From Pseudomonas persica (GTDB lineage: Bacteria; Pseudomonadota; Gammaproteobacteria; Pseudomonadales; Pseudomonadaceae): a stretch of DNA of 64,000 nucleotides. How positions within the stretch are numbered: position 1 is the stretch's first letter; every line of letters begins with the position of its first letter. This document shows, in pieces, positions 27,583-36,621 of the stretch. The stretch is from NCBI RefSeq assembly GCF_900291015.1, contig NZ_OLKL01000051.1:286469-350468 (forward strand). Direction: 5' to 3'. The translations under genes were made by a program, and so were the position numbers. The notes beneath the pieces were generated by a model. The model did not search any database, was not told the origin of the DNA, and was given only the letters and a program-made list of their open reading frames with translations.

Positions 27583-27936
27583 ATGCAACCCTCTAGCGCA
27601 TACCCGGTACTGTTGTTTTCCTACGGCACCTTGCAGGACAAGGCCGTGCAACTGGCCAACTTCGGCCGCGAACTGGGCGGCCAGGCCGACTGCATGCCGG
27701 GCTACCGCCAGGACTGGGTCGAGATCACCGACCCGGCCGTGCTGGCGGCCAGCGGCAAGTCCCATCACCCCATCGTTAGCCCCAGCAGCCAGGCCGACGA
27801 CAGCGTGGCCGGCATGGTCTTCCAGATCAGCGAAGAAGAGCTGGCGGCGGCGGACCGCTATGAAGTCGCCGACTACAAGCGCGTGGCCGTCACCCTCGCT
27901 TCGGGCCTGACCGCCTGGGTCTATGTACGCGCCTGA
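27583..27936 (+). CDS. Gamma-glutamylcyclotransferase-like (GGCT/AIG2) protein
   Basis: A 117-aa protein of the GGCT fold: the substrate loop is LLFSYGTLQDKAVQ, and the acidic catalytic position falls in QISEEELAAADRYE, followed by YKRVAV. Such proteins act on gamma-glutamyl amines or dipeptides; the substrate here is unknown. It starts immediately after the ubiK stop. It is a different subfamily from the ChaC-like gene at 2.2 kb. Confidence 0.88.
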   Translation: MQPSSAYPVLLFSYGTLQDKAVQLANFGRELGGQADCMPGYRQDWVEITDPAVLAASGKSHHPIVSPSSQADDSVAGMVFQISEEELAAADRYEVADYKRVAVTLASGLTAWVYVRA

Positions 27937-28097
27937 GTCTCTCGGGTGTGCAACAGGCACGAACCGAACGGGGTGAGAATGCAGGGGAATCCCTGCCTGA
28001 AAAATCACGACGCACACTTCTTGGGCCGCTCCGGGCCGTGCTCGCTATGCTTGCAAAGCCGCAGGAAGCGGCCCTTATCAGCGACAACGGAGCGTCC

Positions 28098-29588
28098 ATG
28101 TCCCTAGCCCTCGTCCACAGCCGCGCCCAGGTGGGCGTGCAGGCACCGGCAGTCAGCGTCGAAACCCACCTGGCCAACGGCCTGCCCCACCTCACCCTGG
28201 TCGGCCTGCCGGAAACCACGGTCAAGGAAAGCAAGGACCGGGTACGCAGCGCCATCGTCAACTCCGGGCTGAACTACCCGCAGCGGCGCATCACCCAGAA
28301 CCTCGCCCCCGCCGACCTGCCCAAGGATGGCGGGCGCTATGACCTGGCCATTGCCCTGGGCATCCTCGCCGCCGATGGCCAGGTGCCAACGGCCACCCTG
28401 GCCGCGTTCGAATGCCTGGGCGAACTGGCGCTGTCTGGCAAGTTGCGCCCGGTGCAGGGCGTGTTGCCCGCGGCACTGGCGGCACGCGAAGCAGGCCGGG
28501 CGCTGGTGGTGCCACGGGAGAACGCCGAGGAAGCCAGCCTGGCAGGCGGGCTGGTGGTGTATGCAGTGGGGCACCTGCTGGAGCTGGTCGCCCACCTGAA
28601 CGGCCAGGTGCCGTTGCCACCGTATGCCGCCAACGGCCTGATCCTGCAGCACCGCCCGTACCCGGACCTGAGCGAGGTCCAGGGCCAACTGGCGGCCAAA
28701 CGCGCACTGTTGCTAGCTGCGGCCGGGGCACATAACCTGCTGTTCACCGGGCCTCCCGGTACCGGCAAGACCTTGCTCGCCAGCCGCCTGCCCGGGCTAC
28801 TGCCACCACTGGACGAGCACGAGGCGCTGGAAGTGGCGGCGATCCAGTCAGTCAGCGGCCATACGCCACTGAGCAGTTGGCCGCAGCGGCCTTTTCGCCA
28901 TCCGCACCACTCCGCCTCCGGCCCGGCACTGGTCGGCGGCAGCAGCCGGCCGCAACCAGGCGAAATCACCCTCGCCCACCATGGCGTGCTGTTTCTGGAT
29001 GAACTGCCGGAATTCGAGCGGCGTGTGCTGGAAGTGTTGCGCGAGCCGCTGGAGTCGGGCGAGATCGTGATTGCCCGGGCCCGCGACAAGGTGCGTTTCC
29101 CCGCACGTTTCCAACTGGTGGCAGCAATGAACCCCTGCCCTTGCGGCTACCTGGGCGACCCCACTGGCCGCTGCCGCTGCAGCACCGAGCAGATCGCGCG
29201 GTATCGCAACAAGCTGTCCGGGCCGTTGCTTGACCGTATCGACCTGCACCTGACCGTGGCCCGCGAGAGCACCACGCTGAACAACCAGCCCTGCGGCGAA
29301 ACCAGTGCCGATGTCGCGGCCAAGGTGGCCGGGGCACGTGAAGTGCAACAGCGCCGGCAAGGGTGTGCGAATGCCTTTCTCGACCTTGCGGGGTTACGCC
29401 GCCATTGTGGGTTGGCGGCGGCGGACCAGGCCTGGCTGGAGGGGGCCTGTGAGCGGCTGACCCTGTCGTTACGCGCGGCACACCGGTTACTGAAGGTGGC
29501 GCGGACGCTGGCGGATCTGGAGGGTAGCCAGGCGATTGGCCGGGCGCATCTGGCCGAGGCCCTGCAGTACCGGCCAGGGAGCAGTTAG
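28098..29588 (+). CDS. comM: YifB/ComM family Mg-chelatase-like AAA+ ATPase
   Basis: A 496-aa helicase of the ComM family, which promotes branch migration during natural transformation. The N-terminal ribosomal S5-like domain (MSLALVHSRAQVGVQAPAV, LVGLPETTVKESKDRVRSA) precedes the AAA+ core with Walker A FTGPPGTGKTLLASRLPG and Walker B GVLFLDELPEFE, a cysteine-rich MNPCPCGYLGDPTGRCRC segment, and the Mg-chelatase C-terminal region. The ATG at 28098 fits the family; the frame is open 50 codons upstream without similarity. Confidence 0.95.
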   Translation: MSLALVHSRAQVGVQAPAVSVETHLANGLPHLTLVGLPETTVKESKDRVRSAIVNSGLNYPQRRITQNLAPADLPKDGGRYDLAIALGILAADGQVPTATLAAFECLGELALSGKLRPVQGVLPAALAAREAGRALVVPRENAEEASLAGGLVVYAVGHLLELVAHLNGQVPLPPYAANGLILQHRPYPDLSEVQGQLAAKRALLLAAAGAHNLLFTGPPGTGKTLLASRLPGLLPPLDEHEALEVAAIQSVSGHTPLSSWPQRPFRHPHHSASGPALVGGSSRPQPGEITLAHHGVLFLDELPEFERRVLEVLREPLESGEIVIARARDKVRFPARFQLVAAMNPCPCGYLGDPTGRCRCSTEQIARYRNKLSGPLLDRIDLHLTVARESTTLNNQPCGETSADVAAKVAGAREVQQRRQGCANAFLDLAGLRRHCGLAAADQAWLEGACERLTLSLRAAHRLLKVARTLADLEGSQAIGRAHLAEALQYRPGSS

Positions 29589-29590
29589 AT

Positions 29591-29636
29591 TGCCGGGGCT
29601 GCTTTGCAGCCCATCCGGCAAGCCAGCCCTCATAGA
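29591..29636. repeat. Half REP, type B
   Basis: Single arm with GGGCTGCTTTGCAGCCCAT followed by CCGGCAAGCCAGCC, directly after comM. Confidence 0.75.
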
Positions 29637-29649
29637 ACTGCACATCACT

Positions 29650-29828
29650 CATTGAATTAGCAGGGTTTCTGTGGGAGCGGCTTTAGCCGCGAACACCGGC
29701 GCAGCCGGTGCCATGCACCGCGTTGGATTCTTCGCGGCTAAAGCCGCACACAGGGTACGCGCACCGCTTGCGAACTCGGTTCTCTGCGCGACAGCGCAGC
29801 CCAAAGGGCTGGGTGATCTCCTACAGGA
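29650..29828. repeat. Composite REP-like repeat, copy 2 (inverted relative to copy 1)
   Basis: Reversed copy of the block order seen at 18011-18180: the GGGTTT after TTAGCA, GCGGCTTTAGCCGCGAAC, CACCGGCGCAGCCGGTG, ACCGCGTTGGATTCTTCGCG, then CGACAGCGCAGCCCAAAGGG. Identity over the shared blocks is high. Confidence 0.85.
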
Positions 29829-29860
29829 CTTCTCCAAGTCAATGGGTCATGTGCAAAACA

Positions 29861-30229
29861 TCACTGGCTGCCCGCCAAAGCCTCTTCCACCACCTTCAGC
29901 AGCACCTCTTCAGAAAATGGCTTGCCCAGGCACACCAGCGCGCCAAGCGCCATCGCCGCCCGCACCGCGCCTTCGTCCCAATGCGCCGACATGCAGATCA
30001 CCGGCAAATGCCACCCCAGCCGGGCCAGTTCGCGCTGCACCGTCAGCCCGCTCGTCCCGGGCATCTTCAGGTCGAGCAGCACACACCCCGCCTGCCGCGC
30101 CAATGCCGAGGCCAGAAACAGGTCCCCCGCAGCAAACGACAAGGTCTCGAGCCCTGCCGAACGCAGCAGGTTGGCCAGGCTTTTGCGCACCGACGCATCG
30201 TCGTCGACGATGCACACCGCTCTGCTCAT
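29861..30229 (-). CDS. Stand-alone response-regulator receiver protein
   Basis: A 122-aa CheY-like receiver without an output domain: acidic pocket Asp9-Asp10-Asp11 (IVDDDASVRKSL), phosphoacceptor Asp53 in CVLLDLKMPG, Ser81, and Lys103 in CLGKPFSEE, so phosphorylation chemistry is intact. It overlaps the upstream regulator's stop (ATGA) and must be co-translated with it. It may act as a phosphate sink or relay for the large histidine kinase encoded divergently, or bind a protein partner. Confidence 0.92.
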   Translation of the reverse strand: MSRAVCIVDDDASVRKSLANLLRSAGLETLSFAAGDLFLASALARQAGCVLLDLKMPGTSGLTVQRELARLGWHLPVICMSAHWDEGAVRAAMALGALVCLGKPFSEEVLLKVVEEALAGSQ

Positions 30230-31218
30230 GCGCCGCCCAGGTTCTCAGGCTGCACCCCGATGACGTTGTGCATGGCCACCAGCTCCAGCAGCGAGCGGGA
30301 CTGCATCTTGTTCATGATGTTCTTCTTGTGCACCTTGGTCGTCACCTCGCTGGTGCCGATCTGCTTGGCGATCTGCTTGTGCGACAGGCCACCGACCACC
30401 AACGAGAACACCTGGCGCTCGCGCTGGGTCAGGCGCTGGTACTTTTCCTCGACCTGCCGCGCATGGCGCCACTTGCGCCCTTCGGCCACGGCACGCGTGC
30501 GCACCGCCTGCAGCAGTGTCAGCAACTGGTCTTCGTCGAACGGCTTGGTCAGGAACTCGACTGCCCCGGCACGCATGGCCTGGACGGTCATCGGAATGGT
30601 ACCGAAGCCGGTCATGAACACGATCGGCCAGGGCAGCGCCAGCCGGCGCAGCGCGTCCTGCACCTCCAGGCCGCTGGTATCGGGCAGGTGCATGTCCAGC
30701 AACAGGCAGGCATAGGGGCTTTCCAGGCGGGCCTCGAACAGCGCCTCGGCACTGGCGAACAAATGATGCGGGATGTCCTGGGAACGCAGCAGGCGAGCCA
30801 ACGCCGTGCGTACCGACGGGTCGTCATCCACCACCAGCACCGGCACGCTCAAGCGCTCATCGAGCGGCTCGACCGTGTCGGCCACGGCGCACGGCGGCAA
30901 CTGGCCCAGCACCTTGCCAGGTACCTCGAGGCTGATTTCGGCAGCCAGGCGGTAGCCCCGACGTGGCACGGTCTGGATCAGGCCGCGGTCGCCAAAGGCC
31001 TTGCGCAGCAAGGACACCTGCACCTGCAGGTTGTTGTCCTCGACCACCGTGCCGGCCCACACCTGGCTGAACAGCTCGTCCTTGCCGACCACCCGGCCCT
31101 TGGCCTTGATCAGCGTGGCCAACACCTCGAAGGCACGCCCGCCCAACAGGATCGGCTTGCCGTCAACAAAGGCTTCGCGCCGCTCCAGCGACACCTGGGC
31201 ATTACCGATCCGGATCAT
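30226..31218 (-). CDS. Response regulator with wHTH, receiver and LuxR-type HTH domains
   Basis: A 330-aa regulator with an unusual order: an OmpR/CadC-type winged helix first (residues ~1-95, ending in the VPRRGYRL wing), a receiver (~126-243; Asp131-133, phosphoacceptor Asp175 in LLLDMHLPD, Lys225), then a LuxR/FixJ-type helix-turn-helix (~262-318, LTQREREVF-like LTQRERQVF, then GLSHKQIAKQIGTSEVTTKVHKKNI). It thus has two DNA-binding domains. The ATG at 31218 follows GAGGAAG; the track's longer start has no support. It is divergent from the hybrid kinase and coupled to the stand-alone receiver. Confidence 0.92.
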   Translation of the reverse strand: MIRIGNAQVSLERREAFVDGKPILLGGRAFEVLATLIKAKGRVVGKDELFSQVWAGTVVEDNNLQVQVSLLRKAFGDRGLIQTVPRRGYRLAAEISLEVPGKVLGQLPPCAVADTVEPLDERLSVPVLVVDDDPSVRTALARLLRSQDIPHHLFASAEALFEARLESPYACLLLDMHLPDTSGLEVQDALRRLALPWPIVFMTGFGTIPMTVQAMRAGAVEFLTKPFDEDQLLTLLQAVRTRAVAEGRKWRHARQVEEKYQRLTQRERQVFSLVVGGLSHKQIAKQIGTSEVTTKVHKKNIMNKMQSRSLLELVAMHNVIGVQPENLGGA

Positions 31219-31288
31219 GGCTTCCTCGCGCGGGCACGGGCGTTTTCGCAGCCCCGCCAGCCTAGGCCTGCGTACGCATTCAGACAAT

Positions 31289-31306
31289 TATCCCGAGGGA
31301 TAGGTT
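31289..31306 (-). promoter_or_regulatory. Candidate operator, 18-bp motif shared with ycaC-1
   Basis: Contains the perfect 14-bp palindrome TATCCCGAGGGATA. Read on the minus strand, AACCTATCC starts an 18-bp string that matches 15/18 with 37300-37317. It lies 70 bp before the regulator start and is a likely binding site for that regulator. Confidence 0.5.
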
Positions 31307-31350
31307 GGCCTGATGACTATACAAAAGCCCGCCAGCCCCCAGGGGACGAT

Positions 31351-31372
31351 AACGGACAACAGCGTGTCCGTT
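31351..31372. promoter_or_regulatory. Dyad AACGGACA-N6-TGTCCGTT upstream of the hybrid kinase
   Basis: Perfect 8-bp inverted arms with a 6-bp centre, 84 bp before the kinase ATG and ~45 bp before a TATACT hexamer (31418-31423). The position fits an activator site for the rightward promoter. Confidence 0.45.
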
Positions 31373-31456
31373 CCTGCCAAGCAGGCTGCAGCCCGCGTTC
31401 GTACTGGGCCCGCTGCGTATACTCACGCGTCAGGATGTCGCTAGCAGGGGTGCTTT

Positions 31457-34400
31457 ATGCTCGATGAACGCCTCGCCCACAGGCCCATCGATTACGACCA
31501 GTCGATCGACGAGGGCTGGCTGAACCGGTGCGATATCAGCGCGCTGGGCCAGGAAGGCGAGCTCAGTTACTTCCGCCTGCGCGACCCTGCCACCCACCAG
31601 GCCTGGATCGCCGTGCGCGCCCCGCGCGAAGCCCCCGCCGCCTGCCAGCGCCTGGAGCGTGACTACCGCCTGCAACTGGACCCGCAGTGGGCGGTGATCC
31701 CCTCGGCGTTCGTGCGTTCGGCCGAAGGCCCGCTGCTGGTATACCCGGCCAACCGCTGCATCGCCGACCTGATCGCTGAAGGCCCGACGGCCCTGGCGCC
31801 GTTTCTCGAGATCGCGGTGAGCGCGGCCACGGCCCTGGCCCAGGCCCATGAACGCAACGTGCTGCACGGCGCACTGCAGCCCGAGCATGTGTGCCTGCAC
31901 GCCAACCAGCAGGTGCGGCTGAGCTGCTTTCGCGCCGAACCGTCGGCGCTGATCAACGAACAGGGCACCCCGCTCGGCAACTGGGCGTACCTGGCGCCGG
32001 AACAGGTCTGCCCGCACGGCAGCAGCAGCGACCGACGCAGCGACATCTATGCCCTGGGCGCGATCCTCTACCAGCTACTGCTGGGCGAACTGCCGCTGGC
32101 CGGGCGCGACACCCGGCACTGGCGCCAGCTGCACGCCGGTGTGCAGCCGCGAGCGGCCTGCGAAGTGGACAGCAATGTGCCGCAACCCCTCAGCCGGATC
32201 CTGGCCAAGGCCTTGGCCAAAGAGCCGGACGCCCGCTACCAGAGTGCCCGCGCCCTGGCGGTGGACCTGGCCCACTGCCAGCGGCAATGGGCTGCCAGCA
32301 AGACGATGGAGGCCTTCGAACCAGGCTGTGCCGACCCGGCCACGCCCAGCCGCGCACGCCTGTATGGCCGCTGCGCCGAACAGAAAGCCATCGCCCTGCT
32401 GCTCAAGGCCCTGCGCCGCGACAGCAAGCCACACGTCCTGTTCATCAACGGTGCCGCCGGCATGGGCAAATCGAGCCTGGTCGAGGTAGCACTCAAGGCC
32501 AACGCCCAGGGTTACTGGGCCATCGGCCAGTGCAACGGCGTTGCCCAGGCCGTGCCCTACGCGCCCTGGGTCGAAATTCTCGGCGCGCTGACCACCCAGT
32601 TGCTGGCCAAGAACAGCCAGGACCTCGACTCCCTGCGCCGCGAAATCCTGCGCCGCATCAAAGGCCACGGCCAGCTGCTCGGCAAGCTGGCGCCGGACCT
32701 GCAACTGATCCTTGGCCCCCTGCCCGAGTTGCCGGCCAAGCCCACGCGCCTGGCGCTGCAGAAGGAGCTGCGGGCGATCGTCGAATTCCTGCAGGTGTTC
32801 AGCCGCCCCGGCCAGCCGCTGGTGCTGTTCTTCGATGACCTGCAGTGGGCCGACGAAGCCAGCCAGCAGCTGTTGACGCAACTGCTGGCTGACGCGCCCG
32901 GCAACCTGTTGCTGATCTTCGCCCGGCGCACTGATGTACCAGCCCGCAGTGCGCCCCTTGCCCTACCCGCAGCGGTGCGCAGCACCATGCTGAACCTGCG
33001 GCCCCTGAGCGTGGGCGCGGTGACCGAGTTGATCGGCGAGCGCTACCACGTCGGCCCCGAGGACGCATTGCAGGTGGCCGAGCTGGTGCACGGCAAGACG
33101 GCGGGTAACCCGTTCTTTATCAACCAGATCCTCCGGGCCATGGTCGAGGACCAGCTGTTCACCTTCGACACCCAGGCCATGCGCTGGTCATGGTGCCTGC
33201 AGGCCGTGGCCCGCCATCGCTATTCCGACAATGTCGCCGACCTGATGATCCACCGCCTGGCGCGCCTGCCAGCGGCGCAGCGCGACCTGCTGCGGGTGGC
33301 CAGCGCGGCGGGCAGCCGCTGCAATGAACGCCTGCTTCACCAGGTCCTCGCCCAAGTGCCCGACGAACCGTTGAACGCCTTGATTGGCGCGGGCTTCCTG
33401 CAAGCGGGCCAGAACGGCCTGGGCTTCGCCCATGAGCGGGTGATGGAGGCCGCATACGCTCTCACGCCCGCACGCGAGCGTGCCCCGCTGCATGCACGTA
33501 TTGCCCTGGCCATGCGTCACGCCTGGCAAGACGACTTGCACGAGGTGCTGTTCGAGCTTGCCAGCCAGTTGCAACGCGCCAGCCCATGCGGGTTTGCAGC
33601 GGATGACTGTGAAGTGTTCCTGCAGCTTTTACGCGAAGCAGCGGCACGCGCACGCGACGGCGGTGCTTTCGAGCAGACCGCTGGCTACCTGCACACCGCC
33701 GAGCAGTTGCTGCACCACGGCGCCACCCTGGAAAGCCGCGCCACGCATGGTTTTGCCATCGCCTGCATGGCGACGGAGTGCGACATGCAACTGTCGCGAA
33801 TGATCGCGGCCGAGGCCCGCATCACTGAATGCCGCCAGCGCGCACGCTCGGCACTGGACCAGGCGCGGGTGTGCCGGCTGCAGGCACTGCTGCACACCTT
33901 GCGCGGCGACTATCAGGCGGCCATCAACAGCGCCATATCCGGCCTGGACTTGCTGGGTGCAAGCCCGGTGCGGGGCGTCGACTGGCAACAGGTCGAGGCC
34001 AGTCATGCCCATGTACAGGCGCTGGTCGAACAGAAAGGCCGGCACTGCCTGGAGTCGCTGCCGCGCACCGATTCAGAGGAAGTGACGGTTGCCATAAGCC
34101 TGTTGGCGACCCTGTCGTCATCGTTTTTCGTAAAGGACGACATCTGCTTCCTGCACCTGGCCAAACTCATGGAGCTGTCGTTGCTGCACGGCGTTGCCCC
34201 AGGCAGCGCCTACGGCATGGCCTGGTACGGGGTGATGATTGCCGAGCGCTTCGGCGCCTACCATGACGGCCATGCCTGTTGCCTGGCCGCGCTCAAGCTG
34301 ATCGAGCGGCACGGTTTCGAGGCTGACCTGACCAGCGCGCTGCTGGCCCTGGACCAGGTCAGCGCCTGGACCTCGCCCATGGAGTTCGCCCGTCGCACCG

Positions 34401-36505
34401 CGCTGGATGCAGTCGACTCGGCGCGCCTGAGCGGCGATCTGGCGATGAGCTGCTATGCCTGCAACCACCTGGTTTCCGACTCGCTGTTCATGGGCCGCCA
34501 CCTGCCGGACGTGGCCGAGGAAGTGGCGCAAGGCCTGGCCACCGTGCGGCGCTACGGCTACCGCGATGTCGAGCAGATCCTGCTGGCCCAGCAAGCGTTC
34601 GTCGCCAACTTGAGCGGCACGCCCTGCCCGGCCTCGGCCGCAGCCTCGAAATCGCCCACCACACGGTTCTTCCAGCACCTGCTAGCCGGAATGTGCGACT
34701 TCTACCTGGGCAATATCCCACAGGCCATGCGCAACTTGGCACTGGCCGGCGACAACACCTGGGCGGCGCCGGCGCACATCAACCTGGCCGACTATCACCT
34801 GTTCCGCGGCTTGGCCCTGGGCAGCCCCGAAGCCGCCGGCAGCCTTGCCGACAAGCTGCGCGAGCTGCAGGCCCTGCGCGAGCGCTTCGACCGCTGGGCC
34901 GGCTTCAACCCGGCCACTTTCCGCAACAAGCTGTTGCTGATCGAAGGCGTGATCGCCAGGCTCGAAGGTGACGGCCTGGCCGCCATCCGCTGTTTCGACC
35001 AGGCGCAGATCGCCGCCACCGCCGCCGGTCTCATCCACGAGCAGGCCCTGGCCCACGAACAGCTGGCCGAGGTGTGCATCCCCAGCGGCCTGATCTCCGG
35101 CGCCAACCTGCACCTGCGTATCGCCCGCGACTGTTTCCATATCTGGGGCGCGACCGGCAAGGTGCACCAGCTGGAGGCTTTGCACCCGTTCCTGCGCACC
35201 CAGCCGATCCAGGAAACCTGCCGCGCCAGCCACCAGGCCAAGCTCGACCTGGAAGCCGGCATCGAGGCCGCACGGGCGCTGTCCGAGGAAGTGCTGCTCG
35301 AAGGCCTGATCGAAACCCTGATGGGCCACCTGACCCAGCACTCCGGCGCCGACCATGGCGCGCTGCTGATCGTCAGCGGTGCCGAGTTCCAGATGGCGGC
35401 ACTCGCCCACATCGACGACACCGGGCTGCACGTGAGCATGGACGACTGCCAGAAGTTCATGACCCAGGCGCCGCTATCGATCATCAACGCCACCATGCGC
35501 ACCAAGAAGCCGCTGGTGCTCAGCGATGCCCAGAGCGATTGCCCCGAGGCCTTCCGCCAGCAGCTGCAGGCGCGCAATGCCCGTTCGGTGCTGTGCCTGC
35601 CGCTGGTGATCCAGGGCGTGCTGATCGGCCTGGTGTACCTGGAGAACCGCCTGGTGCCGAACCTGTTCGGCAGCCAGCGCCTGGCCATGCTGGAAATCCT
35701 CGCCTCGCAGGCGGCGGTGTCGCTGCAGACCGCCAAGTTCTACACCCGCCTGGCCGAAGACAACCAGGCCCGCGCCCAGATGGAGGCCGAGTTGCGCCGC
35801 TCCCGCGCGGAGTTGGCGCGCACCGCGCAACTGCAGATGATGAACGAGCTGTCGGCGTCCATCGCCCACGAGATCAGCCAGCCGCTCCTGGGCATCGCTT
35901 CCAACGCCGCTGCCAGCCTGCGCTGGCTGAAGCGCGCCAAGCCCGACCTGGAAGAGGCGATTGCAGGCCTGCAAGACATCCGCAACGACAGTGAACGGGC
36001 CGCCAACATCGTGCGTGCGCTGCGCTCGCTGGCCAGGCAGTCGCCGATGCAACTCCAGGTGGTGAAGCTGGACGAACTGATCCGCGAAGTGGTGCGCCTG
36101 ACCTCGGCCGATGCCGCCAAGGGCATGGTGGACGTGCAGACGCGGTTGCAGGCGGGGGTGAGCGTGATGGCCGACCCGGTGCAGTTGCAGCAGTTGGTGT
36201 TCAACCTGATTACCAATGGTCTGGAGGCGCTGGCCGGGTATCGCAGCGATGGGGTACTGCAGCTTGCGTTGGCGGTGGTCGGGGATGGGGTGGAGGTCTG
36301 CGTGGACGACAACGGGCCGGGCATAGCTGCGGATGAGCGCGAACGGGTATTCGATGCGTTTCATACCACCAAGACCGGCGGCATGGGAATGGGTTTGGCG
36401 ATCTGCAGCTCGGTGGTGCAGGCCCATGGTGGGCAGTTGCAGGCATTGGTGTCGGAGCTGGGTGGGTGCCGGATTCGCTTCACTTTGCCGGTGAATCCTT
36501 CTTAG
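31457..36505 (+). CDS. Kinase-like/STAND ATPase/GAF/sensor histidine kinase fusion
   Basis: A 1682-aa soluble protein. Residues ~1-285 have the Ser/Thr-kinase fold, but the catalytic residues are replaced: VAVK lysine is Arg54, HRD is His137-Gly-Ala, DFG is Ser-Cys-Phe158; APE (LAPEQ) and the helix-F Asp196 remain, so it looks like a pseudokinase. A P-loop ATPase follows (Walker A GAAGMGKSS ~332-340, Walker B LVLFFDDLQWAD ~455-466), a long helical region, a GAF domain (~1273-1427), and a complete histidine kinase (His1471 in SIAHEISQPL, N-box NLITNGLEAL, DDNGPGI, GGMGMGLAI). No membrane segment. AGGGG precedes the ATG. It is divergent from its presumed partner regulators. Proteins of this architecture are annotated as trifunctional kinases; the ligand is unknown. 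Confidence 0.93.
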   Translation: MLDERLAHRPIDYDQSIDEGWLNRCDISALGQEGELSYFRLRDPATHQAWIAVRAPREAPAACQRLERDYRLQLDPQWAVIPSAFVRSAEGPLLVYPANRCIADLIAEGPTALAPFLEIAVSAATALAQAHERNVLHGALQPEHVCLHANQQVRLSCFRAEPSALINEQGTPLGNWAYLAPEQVCPHGSSSDRRSDIYALGAILYQLLLGELPLAGRDTRHWRQLHAGVQPRAACEVDSNVPQPLSRILAKALAKEPDARYQSARALAVDLAHCQRQWAASKTMEAFEPGCADPATPSRARLYGRCAEQKAIALLLKALRRDSKPHVLFINGAAGMGKSSLVEVALKANAQGYWAIGQCNGVAQAVPYAPWVEILGALTTQLLAKNSQDLDSLRREILRRIKGHGQLLGKLAPDLQLILGPLPELPAKPTRLALQKELRAIVEFLQVFSRPGQPLVLFFDDLQWADEASQQLLTQLLADAPGNLLLIFARRTDVPARSAPLALPAAVRSTMLNLRPLSVGAVTELIGERYHVGPEDALQVAELVHGKTAGNPFFINQILRAMVEDQLFTFDTQAMRWSWCLQAVARHRYSDNVADLMIHRLARLPAAQRDLLRVASAAGSRCNERLLHQVLAQVPDEPLNALIGAGFLQAGQNGLGFAHERVMEAAYALTPARERAPLHARIALAMRHAWQDDLHEVLFELASQLQRASPCGFAADDCEVFLQLLREAAARARDGGAFEQTAGYLHTAEQLLHHGATLESRATHGFAIACMATECDMQLSRMIAAEARITECRQRARSALDQARVCRLQALLHTLRGDYQAAINSAISGLDLLGASPVRGVDWQQVEASHAHVQALVEQKGRHCLESLPRTDSEEVTVAISLLATLSSSFFVKDDICFLHLAKLMELSLLHGVAPGSAYGMAWYGVMIAERFGAYHDGHACCLAALKLIERHGFEADLTSALLALDQVSAWTSPMEFARRTALDAVDSARLSGDLAMSCYACNHLVSDSLFMGRHLPDVAEEVAQGLATVRRYGYRDVEQILLAQQAFVANLSGTPCPASAAASKSPTTRFFQHLLAGMCDFYLGNIPQAMRNLALAGDNTWAAPAHINLADYHLFRGLALGSPEAAGSLADKLRELQALRERFDRWAGFNPATFRNKLLLIEGVIARLEGDGLAAIRCFDQAQIAATAAGLIHEQALAHEQLAEVCIPSGLISGANLHLRIARDCFHIWGATGKVHQLEALHPFLRTQPIQETCRASHQAKLDLEAGIEAARALSEEVLLEGLIETLMGHLTQHSGADHGALLIVSGAEFQMAALAHIDDTGLHVSMDDCQKFMTQAPLSIINATMRTKKPLVLSDAQSDCPEAFRQQLQARNARSVLCLPLVIQGVLIGLVYLENRLVPNLFGSQRLAMLEILASQAAVSLQTAKFYTRLAEDNQARAQMEAELRRSRAELARTAQLQMMNELSASIAHEISQPLLGIASNAAASLRWLKRAKPDLEEAIAGLQDIRNDSERAANIVRALRSLARQSPMQLQVVKLDELIREVVRLTSADAAKGMVDVQTRLQAGVSVMADPVQLQQLVFNLITNGLEALAGYRSDGVLQLALAVVGDGVEVCVDDNGPGIAADERERVFDAFHTTKTGGMGMGLAICSSVVQAHGGQLQALVSELGGCRIRFTLPVNPS

Positions 36506-36506
36506 C

Positions 36507-36615
36507 CTGTACCGGCCCTTTCGCGGGTGAACCCGCTCCCACAGGAACTACACAGAATTCAAGAGCTGTGATGTACCTGTGGGAGCGGGTTCACCCGCGA
36601 AGGGGCCAGTACAGG
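36507..36615. repeat. REP pair (inverted), type A
   Basis: Arms with core TTCGCGGGTGAACCCGCTCC between the convergent kinase and ycaC-1 genes. Confidence 0.88.
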
Positions 36616-36621
36616 TTTACA

